A DNA stretch of 64,000 bases from Fodinisporobacter ferrooxydans (GCF_022818495.1 NZ_CP089291.1:1582501-1646500), one strand, 5' to 3'. Shown: positions 40,541 to 55,409, counted from the stretch's first letter. A program made the numbers and translations. Notes: generated from the sequence alone by a model not told the origin.

Positions 40541-40577
40541 GAAAAAAGCATCCGCGATGGGATGCCTTTTTTCTATG
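40541..40577 (+). terminator. Rho-independent terminator after the fusion gene
   Basis: GAAAAAAGCATCC / GGATGCCTTTTTTC, ending in a T-run; symmetrical enough to act both ways. Confidence 0.9.
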
Positions 40578-40645
40578 GAATAGGGGGTGACTGTTTTGAA
40601 GGCCGTTCGAGTTGATCGACCACTGTTTGCCCGTCTATCGTTCCA

Positions 40646-40870
40646 TTAGGATATGGCGGCGATTGTTTCCAAACGAGCAAAACTTACATTGACAATGGTA
40701 CCGGCAACAACTGCAGGTCTGGTCAGAACCATTTCAAAGTTATCAAGATCTACTGCGACAACACGTCCTGTAAGTGTGACGCCGTCTACAAGCACAGAAA
40801 CACGAGTGCCGGCTGCGGCATATCCAAGTAAGCGTTGACGAAATGTTGGGCCGTAAAATCCGTAGCTCAT
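40646..40870 (-). CDS. Small beta-barrel protein, unknown
   Basis: About 74 residues: MSYGFYGPTFRQRLLGYAAAG, then alternating strands GTRVSVLVDGVTLTGRVVAV and NFEMVLTRP. The pattern looks like an Sm/SH3-type small barrel, similar to DUF2642-like spore-associated proteins of Bacillales. The ribosome binding site is weak. Function not recognised. Confidence 0.55.
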   Translation of the reverse strand: MSYGFYGPTFRQRLLGYAAAGTRVSVLVDGVTLTGRVVAVDLDNFEMVLTRPAVVAGTIVNVSFARLETIAAIS

Positions 40871-40979
40871 AACTTTACTTCTTCCATGAGGGCGGTTTTG
40901 TTGTTCCCTCACTATACTTTATGAAGCTACGATTTCAAGTGCAGTAGATTTGAATCTATTTTTTAAAAAATTGGTTGAT

Positions 40980-41136
40980 AGAGGATGTTCAAAAAGTAGT
41001 CAAAACTCCCCGGCGGATTGCTTTGCCGAATCCCAAAAAGGCTTACTCATGTACCAAACACGTACACTCCGTCGCCTTTTCGTGCTTCGGCTTCGCACTC
41101 CTTGTGTCTTACTTAACCACTTTTTGAACACGTACT
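40980..41136 (+). mobile_element. 157-bp MITE, copy D
   Basis: Full element flanked by TGATAG at 40976-40981 and 41136-41141. It sits just downstream of the aminotransferase gene's 3' end. Confidence 0.9.
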
Positions 41137-41196
41137 GATAGGGAATCGGATGGTTAAATTCAAAAGCAGCGTAAATTTGCATGGAATATCATTTAT

Positions 41197-42372
41197 CTAC
41201 TGCTTAGCTTTTTTTAGGAACTCTCCAATTCGATCTGCGGCTTCTGCCAAACGCTCTGCAGGCTGAACAAGAGCAATTCGGACATAACCTTCTCCCTGTC
41301 CGCCAAAAGCATCTCCCGGCACTACTGCAACGCCAGCTTCCTCAATCAGATCGTATACAAACTCTTTTGAAGTCCATCCCTTAGGAATCGCTGCCCATAC
41401 AAACATTGTGGCAGGCGGAGGATCGATTTTCCAACCAGCATTGGCAAGGCCGTTAATGAGAACCTCCCGTCTCGATTCATATTCTAAGACTTGTGATCGT
41501 AGTGTAGAAAAATCGGAGGTCAAAGCCGCCTCTGCCGCTTTCTGTATCGGATAAAAAATACCGTAGTCAATATTTGATTTTAAATCTGCCAATATCCTTA
41601 AAATCTTAGAATTTCCGGCTGCATAGCCGATTCGGCAACCGGCCATATTAAATGTTTTGGAAAGTGAATTAAATTCAATGCCTACTTCTTTGGCGCCTGG
41701 AACGGATAAGAAACTTACTGGTTGTCTGCCGTCAAAAATTAGTTCCGAGTATGCAAAATCATGTACAACGAGAATATTGTTCGTTTTGGCAAAATCAATC
41801 ACTTGCTGAAAAAATGACCGATCTGCAAGTGCTGTTACGGGATTTCCAGGATAGCTGATAATCATCATTTTGGTTTTTCTCAAAATATCTATTGGAATGT
41901 CCTCGAATTTTGGGAGAAAATTATTTTCTTTCAATAAAGGCATTGGGTAAATGTGACCGCCGGCAATCGTTACACTTGCTTCATAGATCGGGTAACCAGG
42001 GTCGGGAACCAATACATATTCGCCTGGATTTACGATGGCCATGGCGAGATGTGCCAAGCCATCTTGCGACCCCATCAGTTGCAGAATTTCCTCATCGGGA
42101 TTCAGTCCAACTCCATAGCGTTCTTTATAGAAATAAGCCACAGCACGTAGAAAGTCAGGTGTTCCGGTCAAGGTATATCCATACTTGGATGTATCCTGGA
42201 CATATTCCTTTAATGTATGGATCACGATTGACGGAGGCGGCAGATCCGGGCTGCCAACACTTAAATCGATAACGGAAATTCCATTTTCAACTGCTCTTCT
42301 TTTACGGTTGGCCAATTCTGTGAAGATTCCGGTACTTAATTGTTGAATGCGATTCGAAGCGATAATGTCCAT
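41197..42372 (-). CDS. Class I/II PLP-dependent aminotransferase
   Basis: 391 residues of fold type I. PLP features: GSQDGLAHL phosphate-binding turn, SYPGNPV, HDFAYSEL, and the Schiff-base Lys in NSLSKTFNMAGCRIGYA. It resembles LL-diaminopimelate or alanine-type aminotransferases; the substrate cannot be fixed from sequence. The start at 42372 follows GGAGG with a 5-nt spacer. It is the last gene before rRNA operon 2 and is transcribed away from it. Confidence 0.9.
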   Translation of the reverse strand: MDIIASNRIQQLSTGIFTELANRKRRAVENGISVIDLSVGSPDLPPPSIVIHTLKEYVQDTSKYGYTLTGTPDFLRAVAYFYKERYGVGLNPDEEILQLMGSQDGLAHLAMAIVNPGEYVLVPDPGYPIYEASVTIAGGHIYPMPLLKENNFLPKFEDIPIDILRKTKMMIISYPGNPVTALADRSFFQQVIDFAKTNNILVVHDFAYSELIFDGRQPVSFLSVPGAKEVGIEFNSLSKTFNMAGCRIGYAAGNSKILRILADLKSNIDYGIFYPIQKAAEAALTSDFSTLRSQVLEYESRREVLINGLANAGWKIDPPPATMFVWAAIPKGWTSKEFVYDLIEEAGVAVVPGDAFGGQGEGYVRIALVQPAERLAEAADRIGEFLKKAKQ

Positions 42373-42504
42373 GTGGTCCTCCATTTGGTAAAATTAAAGT
42401 GGATTTTAAGAGTTTTGAAGTTAGCTTATCGTCTGTCATGTTTAAGAATTACGATAACTCTATTGTACGATAACTCTATTTTAAATAAATGCATAAAATT
42501 AAAA

Positions 42505-42719
42505 TTGCTTGAGAAGAAATAAATTTTTAAAATCCTAAAATTTTCATTTGCGTTCTCTAAGGGATTATGATATATTTATCAATGTCACTTCGACAGTCTG
42601 TCGCTGATGACACTTGAATTAAAGTTATAAGAAGTTCCTTGAAAACTAAACAAGTGCAGGGAGTTATATATGTAACTCCTGTCATTAGTCAGCAATGATT
42701 CTGACAGGGTAAAAACTTT
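42505..42719 (+). promoter_or_regulatory. rRNA operon 2 promoter and leader
   Basis: Candidates are TTGCTT-N17-TAAAAT (42505-42510, 42528-42533) and TTGCGT-N17-TATATT (42548-42553, 42571-42576). The stretch TATGATA followed by GTCACTTC also occurs at operon 1. The shared leader CTTGAAAACTAAACA starts near 42639. The 100-bp insert seen before 16S copy 1 is absent. Confidence 0.6.
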
Positions 42720-44272
<1,553 letters not shown>

Positions 44273-44620
44273 AAGTCCCTTATGGGGATGCGAAAAAGAG
44301 TGTTTGTGTTACACGAACATTGCCCTGCACTTGGTTAGTTTTGAGGGAACCTCCCTCAAATGGAAACATCTGATGGTTGCATCGCTGGATGCAGCGTATT
44401 AAGATGGATTTCCTGCTTCCGCAAGGAAGCGTGAATATGGAATGGCTTTTTTATGTACTTTGTTCTTGATGTTCTTTGAAAACTGGATAGCGAATTCTAT
44501 CGTATACAGGATGAATACAATGCGTGGTAACTGCGCAAGCAGTACACAATTTCATCAAATGTTTTACCCGAGCGCTTAACGATTTTTATTTGGTATGCAT
44601 GTTCTATGCAGCACCAAGCT

Positions 44621-44738
44621 GCGACTCGCTAGCGGCGAGAAGTGCTAGGAAGAGATTTCGTGAAGAAGTGAGCATAATGGAATTATGTGAACGATGAACG
44701 AAAGATCTGACAACGCAATTCGAAGCCGATAGATAGAG
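44621..44738 (+). repeat. rRNA-spacer hairpin element, copy E2
   Basis: Nearly identical to copy E1 through GATCTGACAACGCAATTCGA; its right end differs (GATAGATAGAG). Confidence 0.75.
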
Positions 44739-44742
44739 TGAA

Positions 44743-44864
44743 GTCGAATCAGAAGCGAGAAATGCAAGGAAGAGCGTTTGTGGAGGAGGGAGCGTACGAA
44801 GTGGGTACGTGACTGACGGAACAAACGATCTGACACAGCAGTTCGACGCTTATCATTCGACGAA
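44743..44864 (+). repeat. rRNA-spacer hairpin element, copy E3
   Basis: Ends GTCGAAT / ATTCGAC are inverted; internal CGTTTGT / ACAAACG pair; cores GCAAGGAAGAGCG and GATCTGACACAGCAGTTCGA match the family. It is absent from the operon 1 spacer, so it marks an insertion or duplication. Confidence 0.75.
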
Positions 44865-44866
44865 TA

Positions 44867-47842
<2,976 letters not shown>

Positions 47843-47916
47843 TAAACAAAAAGGTTTACGTGCGCAAAGGGTACGATAGCATTCGCATCTGGTTTTGAAA
47901 GAACATCTTTCTTTAT

Positions 47917-48037
47917 GATTCGCTAGAAGCGAGAAGTGCAAGGAATGACCGGAGCGAGTGAAGGAGCGTACGGTATTGGTACGTGACTGAGGCGAGTGAT
48001 GGGAATGACACAGCAATTCGAAGCTTATAGTAGAATC
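47917..48037 (+). repeat. rRNA-spacer hairpin element, copy E4 (23S-5S spacer)
   Basis: Ends GATTC / GAATC are inverted; cores GCGAGAAGTGCAAGGAA and TGACACAGCAATTCGAAGC match the other copies. In operon 1 the corresponding place holds five tRNAs and a MITE instead. Confidence 0.75.
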
Positions 48038-48041
48038 AGAT

Positions 48042-48159
48042 GTCTGGTGATGATGGCAGAGGGGATACACACGTACCCATCCCGAACACGACCGTTAAGC
48101 CCTCTAGCGCCGATGGTACTTGGAACGCAGGTTCCTGGGAGAGTAGGACGTTGCCAGGC
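48042..48159 (+). rRNA. rrf: 5S ribosomal RNA, copy 2
   Basis: 118 nt closed by GTCTGG/CCAGGC; follows 23S after the hairpin element, the usual order. Confidence 0.96.
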
Positions 48160-48169
48160 GAATATACAT

Positions 48170-48245
48170 GGGCGCTTAGCTCAGCTGGGAGAGCACCTGC
48201 CTTACAAGCAGGGGGTCGGCGGTTCGATCCCGTCAGCGCCCACCA
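48170..48245 (+). tRNA. tRNA-Val(TAC)
   Basis: 76 nt, anticodon loop CTTACAA, CCA encoded. It takes the place of tRNA-Ala in operon 1. Confidence 0.95.
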
Positions 48246-48313
48246 TGTAATTCACAAGATCGACGAATCGTGATATTCTATCACAGAGTCGACATGATGA
48301 ATGTACTGTTCGT

Positions 48314-48389
<76 letters not shown>

Positions 48390-48394
48390 TATAT

Positions 48395-48471
48395 GGAGCT
48401 GTGGTGTAGAGGCCTAACATGCCTGCCTGTCACGCAGGAGACCGCGGGTTCGAATCCCGTCAGCTCCGCCA
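48395..48471 (+). tRNA. tRNA-Asp(GTC), copy 2
   Basis: Identical to the copy at 27855-27931. Confidence 0.95.
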
Positions 48472-48476
48472 CAATT

Positions 48477-48549
<73 letters not shown>

Positions 48550-48566
48550 TCATAAAATTAAGAATT

Positions 48567-48598
48567 AAAAGACAGAGAATGAATTCTCTGTCTTTTTT
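48567..48598 (+). terminator. Terminator of rRNA operon 2
   Basis: GACAGAGAA / TTCTCTGTC, 4-nt loop, then TTTTTT. The next 150 bp up to 48752 hold no gene I can recognise. Confidence 0.93.
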
Positions 48599-48752
48599 GC
48601 AGTGCGCCCAGTATGCGTGCTATCATGATGCAACGTATCTGCGAAGATACAAAGTACAGAAATCAGCAGACGCAATAGTATCCGAATCGTGGCGGCAGCA
48701 AGCGGAGGGATGAGCATGGAATAGGCCATGTCTACAATACTATAAGCCCACC

Positions 48753-48782
48753 AAAAAAGACCCTTAACAAATATAAGGGTCT
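48753..48782 (-). terminator. Terminator of zwf-kynB
   Basis: AGACCCTTA / TAAGGGTCT; read leftward it is followed by TTTTTTGG. Confidence 0.9.
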
Positions 48783-48795
48783 GTAAATGATAGGT

Positions 48796-49425
48796 TTAAT
48801 GTATTCCTTCAATTAATAAAACTCTCGCAGGTGCGGCTTCCGTATCAAGCAGCTTAATTGGTGCGGCTACAAGGAAATAAGATCCAGCCGTTACATTCTT
48901 TAACCGCAGCCCTTCTATAATCACAATATCCGCTTGAAATAGCGACTTGTGTGTCGGATGACCCGGTTGACTGCGTTCAATGCCAAGCGAGTCAATACCG
49001 ACGCCTTTTATCTTCAGCTCTGCAAGGTATTTTGCACCATCTTCCGCCAAAAAAACAAATTCAGGAGCAAAGGAATCTTCCTTGGAATTTTTCGTTTTTA
49101 ACAGAATAAATTCTCCTGGTTGTATATTGTGTGAAACAAGATCTTCTTTTGTAATTCCGCCAACTACATCACTAAGATCCAAAATGCGGCAAGTGCCGAT
49201 CAGTCTTTCTAGGGAAATTGTTTTTATGGTGCCGCCATCAGGGACCATATGCAGCGGTGAATCGATGTGTGTTCCTGTATGTACGTCCATGTCAATTCTT
49301 GATTCCCTTGCCGGACTGTCCGGAAAGTCTTGAACGATGCGAATGCTTGGCTGTTTTTCCGGTTTATTTTTATACACGGGCATACCTTCAAAGATCGCCA
49401 TTGAAATATCATGCACTTTATACAT
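48796..49425 (-). CDS. kynB: Cyclase-family hydrolase, KynB-like
   Basis: A 209-residue metal-dependent amidohydrolase of the cyclase family. The Zn-binding motif HTGTHIDSPLH lies near residue 49, and a late GIERSQPGHPTH fits the active site. Members include kynurenine formamidase (N-formylkynurenine to kynurenine). No other kyn genes are near, so the substrate is unproved. AGGAGG precedes the ATG, and the first 8 nt overlap zwf: it is the second gene of a zwf operon. Confidence 0.82.
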   Translation of the reverse strand: MYKVHDISMAIFEGMPVYKNKPEKQPSIRIVQDFPDSPARESRIDMDVHTGTHIDSPLHMVPDGGTIKTISLERLIGTCRILDLSDVVGGITKEDLVSHNIQPGEFILLKTKNSKEDSFAPEFVFLAEDGAKYLAELKIKGVGIDSLGIERSQPGHPTHKSLFQADIVIIEGLRLKNVTAGSYFLVAAPIKLLDTEAAPARVLLIEGIH

Positions 49426-51010
49426 ACATCGGCCTCCTATGCTGCAAATCTACATGTTTCAATTCCACACCGTGGATTTTTTCCTGCGATGATGTTGAGA
49501 CATTCCACCAATTGTGTTGCTCTTGCTGAAGCAGTTTTTCTGATTCAACGGGACCAAAGGAACCTGCTTCGTAATAACATAACGTTTCTGGATGATTGTC
49601 CCACGCACGGCGAATGGGATCAACGAATTTCCAAGCTAAAGATACTTCATCCCACCTGGTAAAAAATGTAGAGTCTCCCTGAATGGCATCATAGAAAAGA
49701 CGCTCATACGCTTCTGGCGTCTCTTGTCCGCAATTGTTGCAAAACGACATCGAAATGGGTACGACATCGTCATCCGTTCCGGGTTTTTTCGCATTTAAAA
49801 CTAAATCCATTCCTTCCATTGGGTTGATTCGAATGATTAATAAATTTGGCCCCAAAACTCCGTTTTTATTAAAGAATATTCCTTGGGGCATTTCCTTGAA
49901 CTGAATGACAATCTCTGTCGATTTCCTCGGCATGCGTTTTCCGGTTCGGATATAAATAGGAACACCGGCCCACCGAAAATTATCGATAAACAACTTTGCT
50001 GCTACGAAAGTTTCTGTTAAAGAATCCGGCTTGACATTTGGTTCCTCTCGATAGCCGGCTACTTTATGATTTTGCATGGAGCCTTCCCGATATTGTCCAC
50101 GAACAATGTATTTTGGAACTTCATCTTCACTATATCGACGAAGAGAGCGCAGAACTTTCACTTTTTCATCTCGAATTGCTTCTGTTTTTAAACGGCTTGG
50201 CGGTTCCATACAGACCATCATGATCATTTGCAGCATGTGATTTTGTACCATATCGCGCAAAGCTCCGGCATTTTCATAGTAAACGGCACGTTCTTCAACG
50301 CCAACCGTTTCACTTGCGGTAATTTGAATATTCGAGATGTGTGTGTTATTCCATAAAGGCTCGAATAAAGAATTGGCAAAGCGAATGACTTCGATATTTT
50401 GAACCATTTCTTTTCCCAGATAATGATCAATGCGAAAGATTTCTTCTTCATCGAACGCTTGCTGAATCTGTTGATTCAACTCTTCTGCTGAAGCAAGATC
50501 ATGGCCAAACGGTTTTTCGATTACAAGACGTTTCCATCCATTCGTATCCGTGAGACCTGATTGTTTTAAATAACTTGCCACGGGTCCAAACAGATTAGGG
50601 GCAATCGCCAGATAGAACAGTCGGTTCCCGGCGGTGCCGGCTTCTTTTTCTTTCGTGTGAACAAGTGCAAGTAATGCGTTATATGCCTGCAAGTTCATAA
50701 CATCCAAAGAAATATAGGAAAAGTGAGAAATGAATTGTGTCCATTCTTCTTCCGTATCGATAGATATCCTGCCGAATGTTTCAATAGAGTGTCGAACCAT
50801 TGCTGTAAAATCGGAATCGCTCATGACGGAACGCCCGCTTCCAATTACACGAAAGTCAGCGTGCAGCTTCTTTGCCTTGTATAATCCAAAAAGTGCAGGA
50901 AATAATTTACGTTTTGCCAAATCACCGGTTGCGCCAAAAAGAACCATAAGAAATGGAGTTTGTTCGCTGATATCAATTGAGTTAGAATTGTTGTCTGTAT
51001 ATGTTTGCAC
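49418..51010 (-). CDS. zwf: Glucose-6-phosphate 1-dehydrogenase
   Basis: Oxidises glucose-6-phosphate to 6-phosphogluconolactone, making NADPH. NADP-binding GATGDLAKRKLFPAL near residue 26, active-site RIDHYLGKE, and EKPFGHD are all present. I start at GTG 51010 (GAGGTG upstream), giving about 530 residues; the frame runs on to 51118 but that part is unlike the family. A C-terminal tail rich in Gln and His (about 20 residues) extends past the usual end and reaches into kynB. Confidence 0.95.
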   Translation of the reverse strand: MQTYTDNNSNSIDISEQTPFLMVLFGATGDLAKRKLFPALFGLYKAKKLHADFRVIGSGRSVMSDSDFTAMVRHSIETFGRISIDTEEEWTQFISHFSYISLDVMNLQAYNALLALVHTKEKEAGTAGNRLFYLAIAPNLFGPVASYLKQSGLTDTNGWKRLVIEKPFGHDLASAEELNQQIQQAFDEEEIFRIDHYLGKEMVQNIEVIRFANSLFEPLWNNTHISNIQITASETVGVEERAVYYENAGALRDMVQNHMLQMIMMVCMEPPSRLKTEAIRDEKVKVLRSLRRYSEDEVPKYIVRGQYREGSMQNHKVAGYREEPNVKPDSLTETFVAAKLFIDNFRWAGVPIYIRTGKRMPRKSTEIVIQFKEMPQGIFFNKNGVLGPNLLIIRINPMEGMDLVLNAKKPGTDDDVVPISMSFCNNCGQETPEAYERLFYDAIQGDSTFFTRWDEVSLAWKFVDPIRRAWDNHPETLCYYEAGSFGPVESEKLLQQEQHNWWNVSTSSQEKIHGVELKHVDLQHRRPMYV

Positions 51011-51252
51011 GAAACGAAACACCTCAGTCTTGTGTTTTAATTGCCGATAGTAAAACTTTTTCAGTTTATGACCATAGTCTTTCCAAAGCAGTATATAACA
51101 ATGTAGAAGGAAAGCCAACTATTTCAAGATGCGAAAAAAAAGTTTATGATAAAGGATGTCGGAAATTCGGCATGTAAAGAATTTCATTCGAAGTTTTTGA
51201 AGCATTTCAATTTGAAGTATCAATCTGAAGCATTTTGTTTACTGAGGAGAGG

Positions 51253-52662
51253 ATGGTTCGTTCATTTATGGATGCAAATGCGAAAGACAAATCGAACATA
51301 TCGTTGGGTTTGTCTATTTTTCCCTTTGCCATAACGATTGCATCATTATTGCTCAGCCTTTTTGTCATGCATTTCCCCTTGTATGTAGCTTTATTATTGG
51401 GGTGGATGTCAGCTTTCATCATTGCTTTGCGGTCTGGTTATTCATGGGAAGAGCTCTTGAAAGCAACATGGAGGGGGATGAAGTCTACATCCATTGTTGT
51501 GACCATTTTATTGTTGATCGGCGGTGTGATTGCAGTTTGGATGGCAAGCGGCACAATTGCAGGTTTTATCGTCTATAGCAGTCAATATGTCTCAGGAAAG
51601 TATTTGGTCATAGGGGCGTTTTTGATCACGACAGCCATGTCTATGTTGCTTGGTACATCGATTGGCACATTGTCTACGATTGGATTTGTATTTGCAGGAA
51701 TGGGGCAAATGTTTGGAATTCCTGCAGCTTTGATCGGAGGCGCTTTGATGTCTGGTGCGATGGTTGGTGACCGCTCTTCTCCATTATCGGGTACGGTACA
51801 TTTGCTGGCCGCTACTGTTGGTGTAAAAGCGGAATCCGCGATTGCCGTAATCATTCGTTCCGGTATTCCGGTTGTAGTATTGTGTACCATTCTCTATGCC
51901 ATTTTGGGATATCAATTGCCCTGGCATAACCAGGCGCTGTACGGCAATTTGACGATCATTCATAGGATTCAATCTGATTTTGTATTAAATTCTTGGGTTT
52001 TGCTGCCGCCGATTGTCGTAGTGGCATTGGCGGTTGCGCGCATTCCGATACGGCGAAATTTATTCATTGGCTTGCTGCTGGGCATGGGGTTTGCGTATTT
52101 TGTACAAAACGATTCATTCCTTCGCATCCTTTATTTTTTTTGGAACGGTTATGTCTTGGAAGATGCTCATAGTGGTGTTCATCTGGCCGGTGGCGGAGTA
52201 TGGAATATGTTTACGGAAGTATTGATTATTATTACAGCGGGAGCACTCAATGGAATTCTTGAGGCATCAGGCATGATGACAAGATGCATCGAAGGTTTCC
52301 TTATGAATGTCCGCACAAAAGGCGGATTGCTGTTGGCAACAGTCATACTGTCTGGAATATCCGGACTCGTTTTTTGCAATCAAACATTGATGGTCATCAT
52401 TCCGGGGCGCATGTTGCAGTCGAAATTTCAGGAATTGCAAATTGACAAAATTGAGCTGGTACGAACCCTGGCCAATTCAGGAGTTGTGATGGCACCGCTG
52501 ATTCCCTGGAATTTGCATGGGATTCTATCGACTGCGGCGATGGGAATCCCAACTATGGTGTATGACCGGTATGCATTTTTTCTGTGGTTTTTGCCTGCAT
52601 TTACATTGATTCGCGGTTTTTTTCTTACATACAAATATAAGGCGGATAGAAGTGCCGCTTAG
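51253..52662 (+). CDS. nhaC: NhaC-type Na+/H+ antiporter
   Basis: A 469-residue membrane protein with about 11-12 helices. LLGTSIGTLSTIG and MSGAMVGDRSSPLSGT are characteristic of the NhaC family, and ANSGVVMAPLIPWN lies in the last third. It exchanges Na+ (or a carboxylate in MleN-like members) for protons. ATG 51253 has GAGGAG close by; ATG 51268 and TTG 51235 are alternatives. Its stop overlaps the convergent gene by 4 bp, with no terminator between them. Confidence 0.9.
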   Translation: MVRSFMDANAKDKSNISLGLSIFPFAITIASLLLSLFVMHFPLYVALLLGWMSAFIIALRSGYSWEELLKATWRGMKSTSIVVTILLLIGGVIAVWMASGTIAGFIVYSSQYVSGKYLVIGAFLITTAMSMLLGTSIGTLSTIGFVFAGMGQMFGIPAALIGGALMSGAMVGDRSSPLSGTVHLLAATVGVKAESAIAVIIRSGIPVVVLCTILYAILGYQLPWHNQALYGNLTIIHRIQSDFVLNSWVLLPPIVVVALAVARIPIRRNLFIGLLLGMGFAYFVQNDSFLRILYFFWNGYVLEDAHSGVHLAGGGVWNMFTEVLIIITAGALNGILEASGMMTRCIEGFLMNVRTKGGLLLATVILSGISGLVFCNQTLMVIIPGRMLQSKFQELQIDKIELVRTLANSGVVMAPLIPWNLHGILSTAAMGIPTMVYDRYAFFLWFLPAFTLIRGFFLTYKYKADRSAA

Positions 52663-54200
52663 TTGGATCCCTCCGTATTCGTAATGAATTTCATGATCAT
52701 GGAGTCTGTCATCAATTCGACCGGCGCATGGTTGTCTGTCAAAAGTGTGCCGGCCGCCGTTTCCTTATGAGCAAGGGGGCGCATGGAAACAGGCCACTCT
52801 TCCGCAATGGCGTGGATCGGATTGGTTGCGGGAATTTGCGCGAATCCGGAAGTTGACAGTTTCGTCTGCGAACCCAGCAAAATATAATTGTACTGCCCCC
52901 GTGCCTTTATGACATATGTATAAGGAAAGACCGATTGAACGGTTTTTTCCATCGAAACGAGCAATTTGGAGTTGGGCGATATGGCATTCACATTGAGTGC
53001 GACAACTCCGGATGGCTGCAAATGTTCCTTTAGTTGTGTAAAAAACTCTTGTGTTGCCAGGTGAAACGGAATGTAGATCTGCTGCGTATATGCGTCGACA
53101 ATAATGATATCGTAACGGTTGTTTGTATGATTGATAAATTGTCTGCCATCTGCATTGACTAATTTCCCATCGGACGGCAAGAATCCAAAATATTTCCGGG
53201 CAAGCGGGATGACAGCAGGGTCAATTTCCACCCCTGTAAGTTGCAAATTGGGGAAAAACGGCTTATCGTACCTGGCCAGCAAATGGGGAATCGTACCTCC
53301 TGCCGAGCCGAGAATGACAGCTTTTCCGGGATGATTGACAAGGTAAGGCAAAAGCAAATAATCGTCGTAATAGTCATTAGGATTTAACGCATCATGCGGC
53401 CTGTGCAGGGATTGGACACCACCGCCTTCATTGTAGACGAGGGCAGTGGTGCCATCGGAATTGCGAATGACTTGAACAAATTGATATAACGTATCTTTTG
53501 ACCATAGAACATCCCCATTCTGTTTGAGCGGTCCGTGCAGCCACAGATACAAAAGCAGAGGAAGAGCGAGACTGAACCAGGCCAGCCGTCCGATACGGCT
53601 GCTTTTCAATCCGATGCAGCTAATCAGGAGCAAGGAAGCAGACCATAAATAAAGGGTTTCTTGTGTGCCCAAAAAGGGTATGGTTCCAAATGCTGTGCCA
53701 AATGTTCCAATGATACTGCCCAAGGTGGAGAATGCATAAAGGTTGCCCGCGATTTTACCCGTTTGTTCAGGTGGACCGGCGACCAATCGCAAAGCAAAGG
53801 GGCTAACCATCGCCAGTAAAAAGACAGGCGGAGCAAACACCAGTAAAATGGATACAAAAGACAGTAGAATAGTCAGCACAGGCGTATTCATGATGCCGCC
53901 GGATAAATAGCGAAAGATGATTTGCCCCCATAGCGGCAATAATGAACTCCATATTCCGGATAGCAACGATAACGTCATCAAGATATTTCCGGATGGCTTG
54001 CGGTCAGCCAAACGCCCCCCAAGCCAATAGCCGAGGGAAAGGGAGAGCAGAATCAATCCGATGATGTTGGCCCAGACGATCATCGATGTGCCAAAATAGG
54101 GTGCTAAAAAGCGGGACGCAGCCAATTCCAGCGCCATTACGGAGGCGCCGGTCACACATACATATACGTACAAAAATTTTGCTGAGATGTTTTGCTTCAT
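52659..54200 (-). CDS. Membrane-fused spermidine synthase-like protein
   Basis: 513 residues. The N-terminal 220 form about six to seven membrane helices with ASRFLAPYFGTS near the start. The C-terminal part is a spermidine-synthase-type Rossmann domain with GSAGGTIPHLL, GVEIDPAVI and VDAYTQQIYIPFHL. This fused architecture is common in bacteria, and its polyamine activity is usually unproven. No speD or speA homologue is near. The start has only a weak GGGTGA. Confidence 0.87.
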   Translation of the reverse strand: MKQNISAKFLYVYVCVTGASVMALELAASRFLAPYFGTSMIVWANIIGLILLSLSLGYWLGGRLADRKPSGNILMTLSLLSGIWSSLLPLWGQIIFRYLSGGIMNTPVLTILLSFVSILLVFAPPVFLLAMVSPFALRLVAGPPEQTGKIAGNLYAFSTLGSIIGTFGTAFGTIPFLGTQETLYLWSASLLLISCIGLKSSRIGRLAWFSLALPLLLYLWLHGPLKQNGDVLWSKDTLYQFVQVIRNSDGTTALVYNEGGGVQSLHRPHDALNPNDYYDDYLLLPYLVNHPGKAVILGSAGGTIPHLLARYDKPFFPNLQLTGVEIDPAVIPLARKYFGFLPSDGKLVNADGRQFINHTNNRYDIIIVDAYTQQIYIPFHLATQEFFTQLKEHLQPSGVVALNVNAISPNSKLLVSMEKTVQSVFPYTYVIKARGQYNYILLGSQTKLSTSGFAQIPATNPIHAIAEEWPVSMRPLAHKETAAGTLLTDNHAPVELMTDSMIMKFITNTEGSN

Positions 54201-54532
54201 GGAATCACCCGATATTCAATGTCTTGGAGTGTGCAAATAGCCGCAGCTTTTAAACAGACTCTAATTACTCATTATATCTGGTAGAATATGCACTTCCAAG
54301 TGATAGTCAAACGTATGTCAAAAATATATGAACGATTGCACGAAATCGTGGGAATTTTGTCTATTCAATGTATCTATCTACTCAAATGATCCATATGTTC
54401 AAGAATCAATTCCATTGTCGAACGGATGAAATATATACATAGATGAAATATATTATGGAAACCAGAGGATTTTCATATTCTGATAAAATGGGTTAAGATG
54501 GAACTGATGATTCTATATGGGAGGGACATGCG
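54201..54532 (+). other. Intergenic region with short repeats
   Basis: No gene seen in these 332 bp. It holds overlapping palindromes ACGATT-N6-AATCGT (54332-54349) and CACGA-AA-TCGTG (54339-54350), and a direct repeat GATGAAATATAT at 54425 and 54442 (17-bp period). It should contain the divergent promoters of the flanking genes. Confidence 0.6.
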
Positions 54533-55222
54533 ATGGAGATTTTGTATCATGGTCATTCGTGTATTCAAGTAACGAACAATGGGATATCATTCATTGTGGA
54601 TCCGTTTTTGACTGGAAATCCATTGGCGAAGGCAAAGGCGGAAGATATCAAAGTTCAATATGTCTTGCTTACACATGGTCATTTTGACCATATTGCAGAT
54701 GCGGTTCAAATCGCCAAACAAAATGATGCGACCGTCATCGCCACATTCGAGTTGGCAAGCTACATGGGGATGCAGGGAGTAAAAAATCATCCAATGAATT
54801 TGGGAGGTTCGTATGCATTTGAGTTTGGGAAAGCAAAAATGACCCAGGCATTTCATAGCTCCGGTTTTGTAATGGAAGAAGAACAAAAGATTATTTACCT
54901 GGGGATGCCAGGAGGGTTCTTGATTACGATCGGCGATTCAACCCTATATCACGCCGGGGATACCGCGTTATTCGGCGATATGAAACTGATCGGAGAGCGG
55001 CATTCGATTGATCTGGCATTTTTGCCGATCGGTGATAATTTCACCATGGGCCCTGATGATGCGGTACAAGCGGCGGAGTGGATTCAAGCAAAGGTTACAG
55101 TCCCCGTCCACTATAATACATTCCCGCCGATTCGACAGGATGGTGCCGAATTTGTTCGTTCACTAGCGGCGAAAGGATTGCAAGGGCGAGCGCTGCAGCC
55201 GGGTGAGACAATTATTTTGTAG
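54533..55222 (+). CDS. UPF0173 metal-dependent hydrolase (YtkL-like)
   Basis: A 229-residue metallo-beta-lactamase-fold protein. Metal ligands: [10 protein letters not shown] (HxHxDH) near residue 48, HSSG, AGDT and [10 protein letters not shown]. The length and the [10 protein letters not shown] start fit the UPF0173 family. The substrate is unknown. GGGAGG precedes the ATG. Confidence 0.92.
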   Translation: MEILYHGHSCIQVTNNGISFIVDPFLTGNPLAKAKAEDIKVQYVLLTHGHFDHIADAVQIAKQNDATVIATFELASYMGMQGVKNHPMNLGGSYAFEFGKAKMTQAFHSSGFVMEEEQKIIYLGMPGGFLITIGDSTLYHAGDTALFGDMKLIGERHSIDLAFLPIGDNFTMGPDDAVQAAEWIQAKVTVPVHYNTFPPIRQDGAEFVRSLAAKGLQGRALQPGETIIL

Positions 55223-55335
55223 AAAAGTGTTCCGATATACGTAAAAATGCGCGGACGATATTTCAGAAAGTACAGTAAACCAAAAACTTAACTGCATGAC
55301 AATTTGCTGCATGACAATGGGCGACCAAAAACAAA

Positions 55336-55378
55336 AAGCACCTCAAGCTGATTTTCATCCAAATCGTTTGAGGTGCTT
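55336..55378. terminator. Bidirectional terminator
   Basis: AAGCACCTCAA / TTGAGGTGCTT between convergent genes, with T-rich DNA on both exits. Confidence 0.88.
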
Positions 55379-55409
55379 ATTGCTTTTCACAGAATTGAAG
55401 CTTTGATTG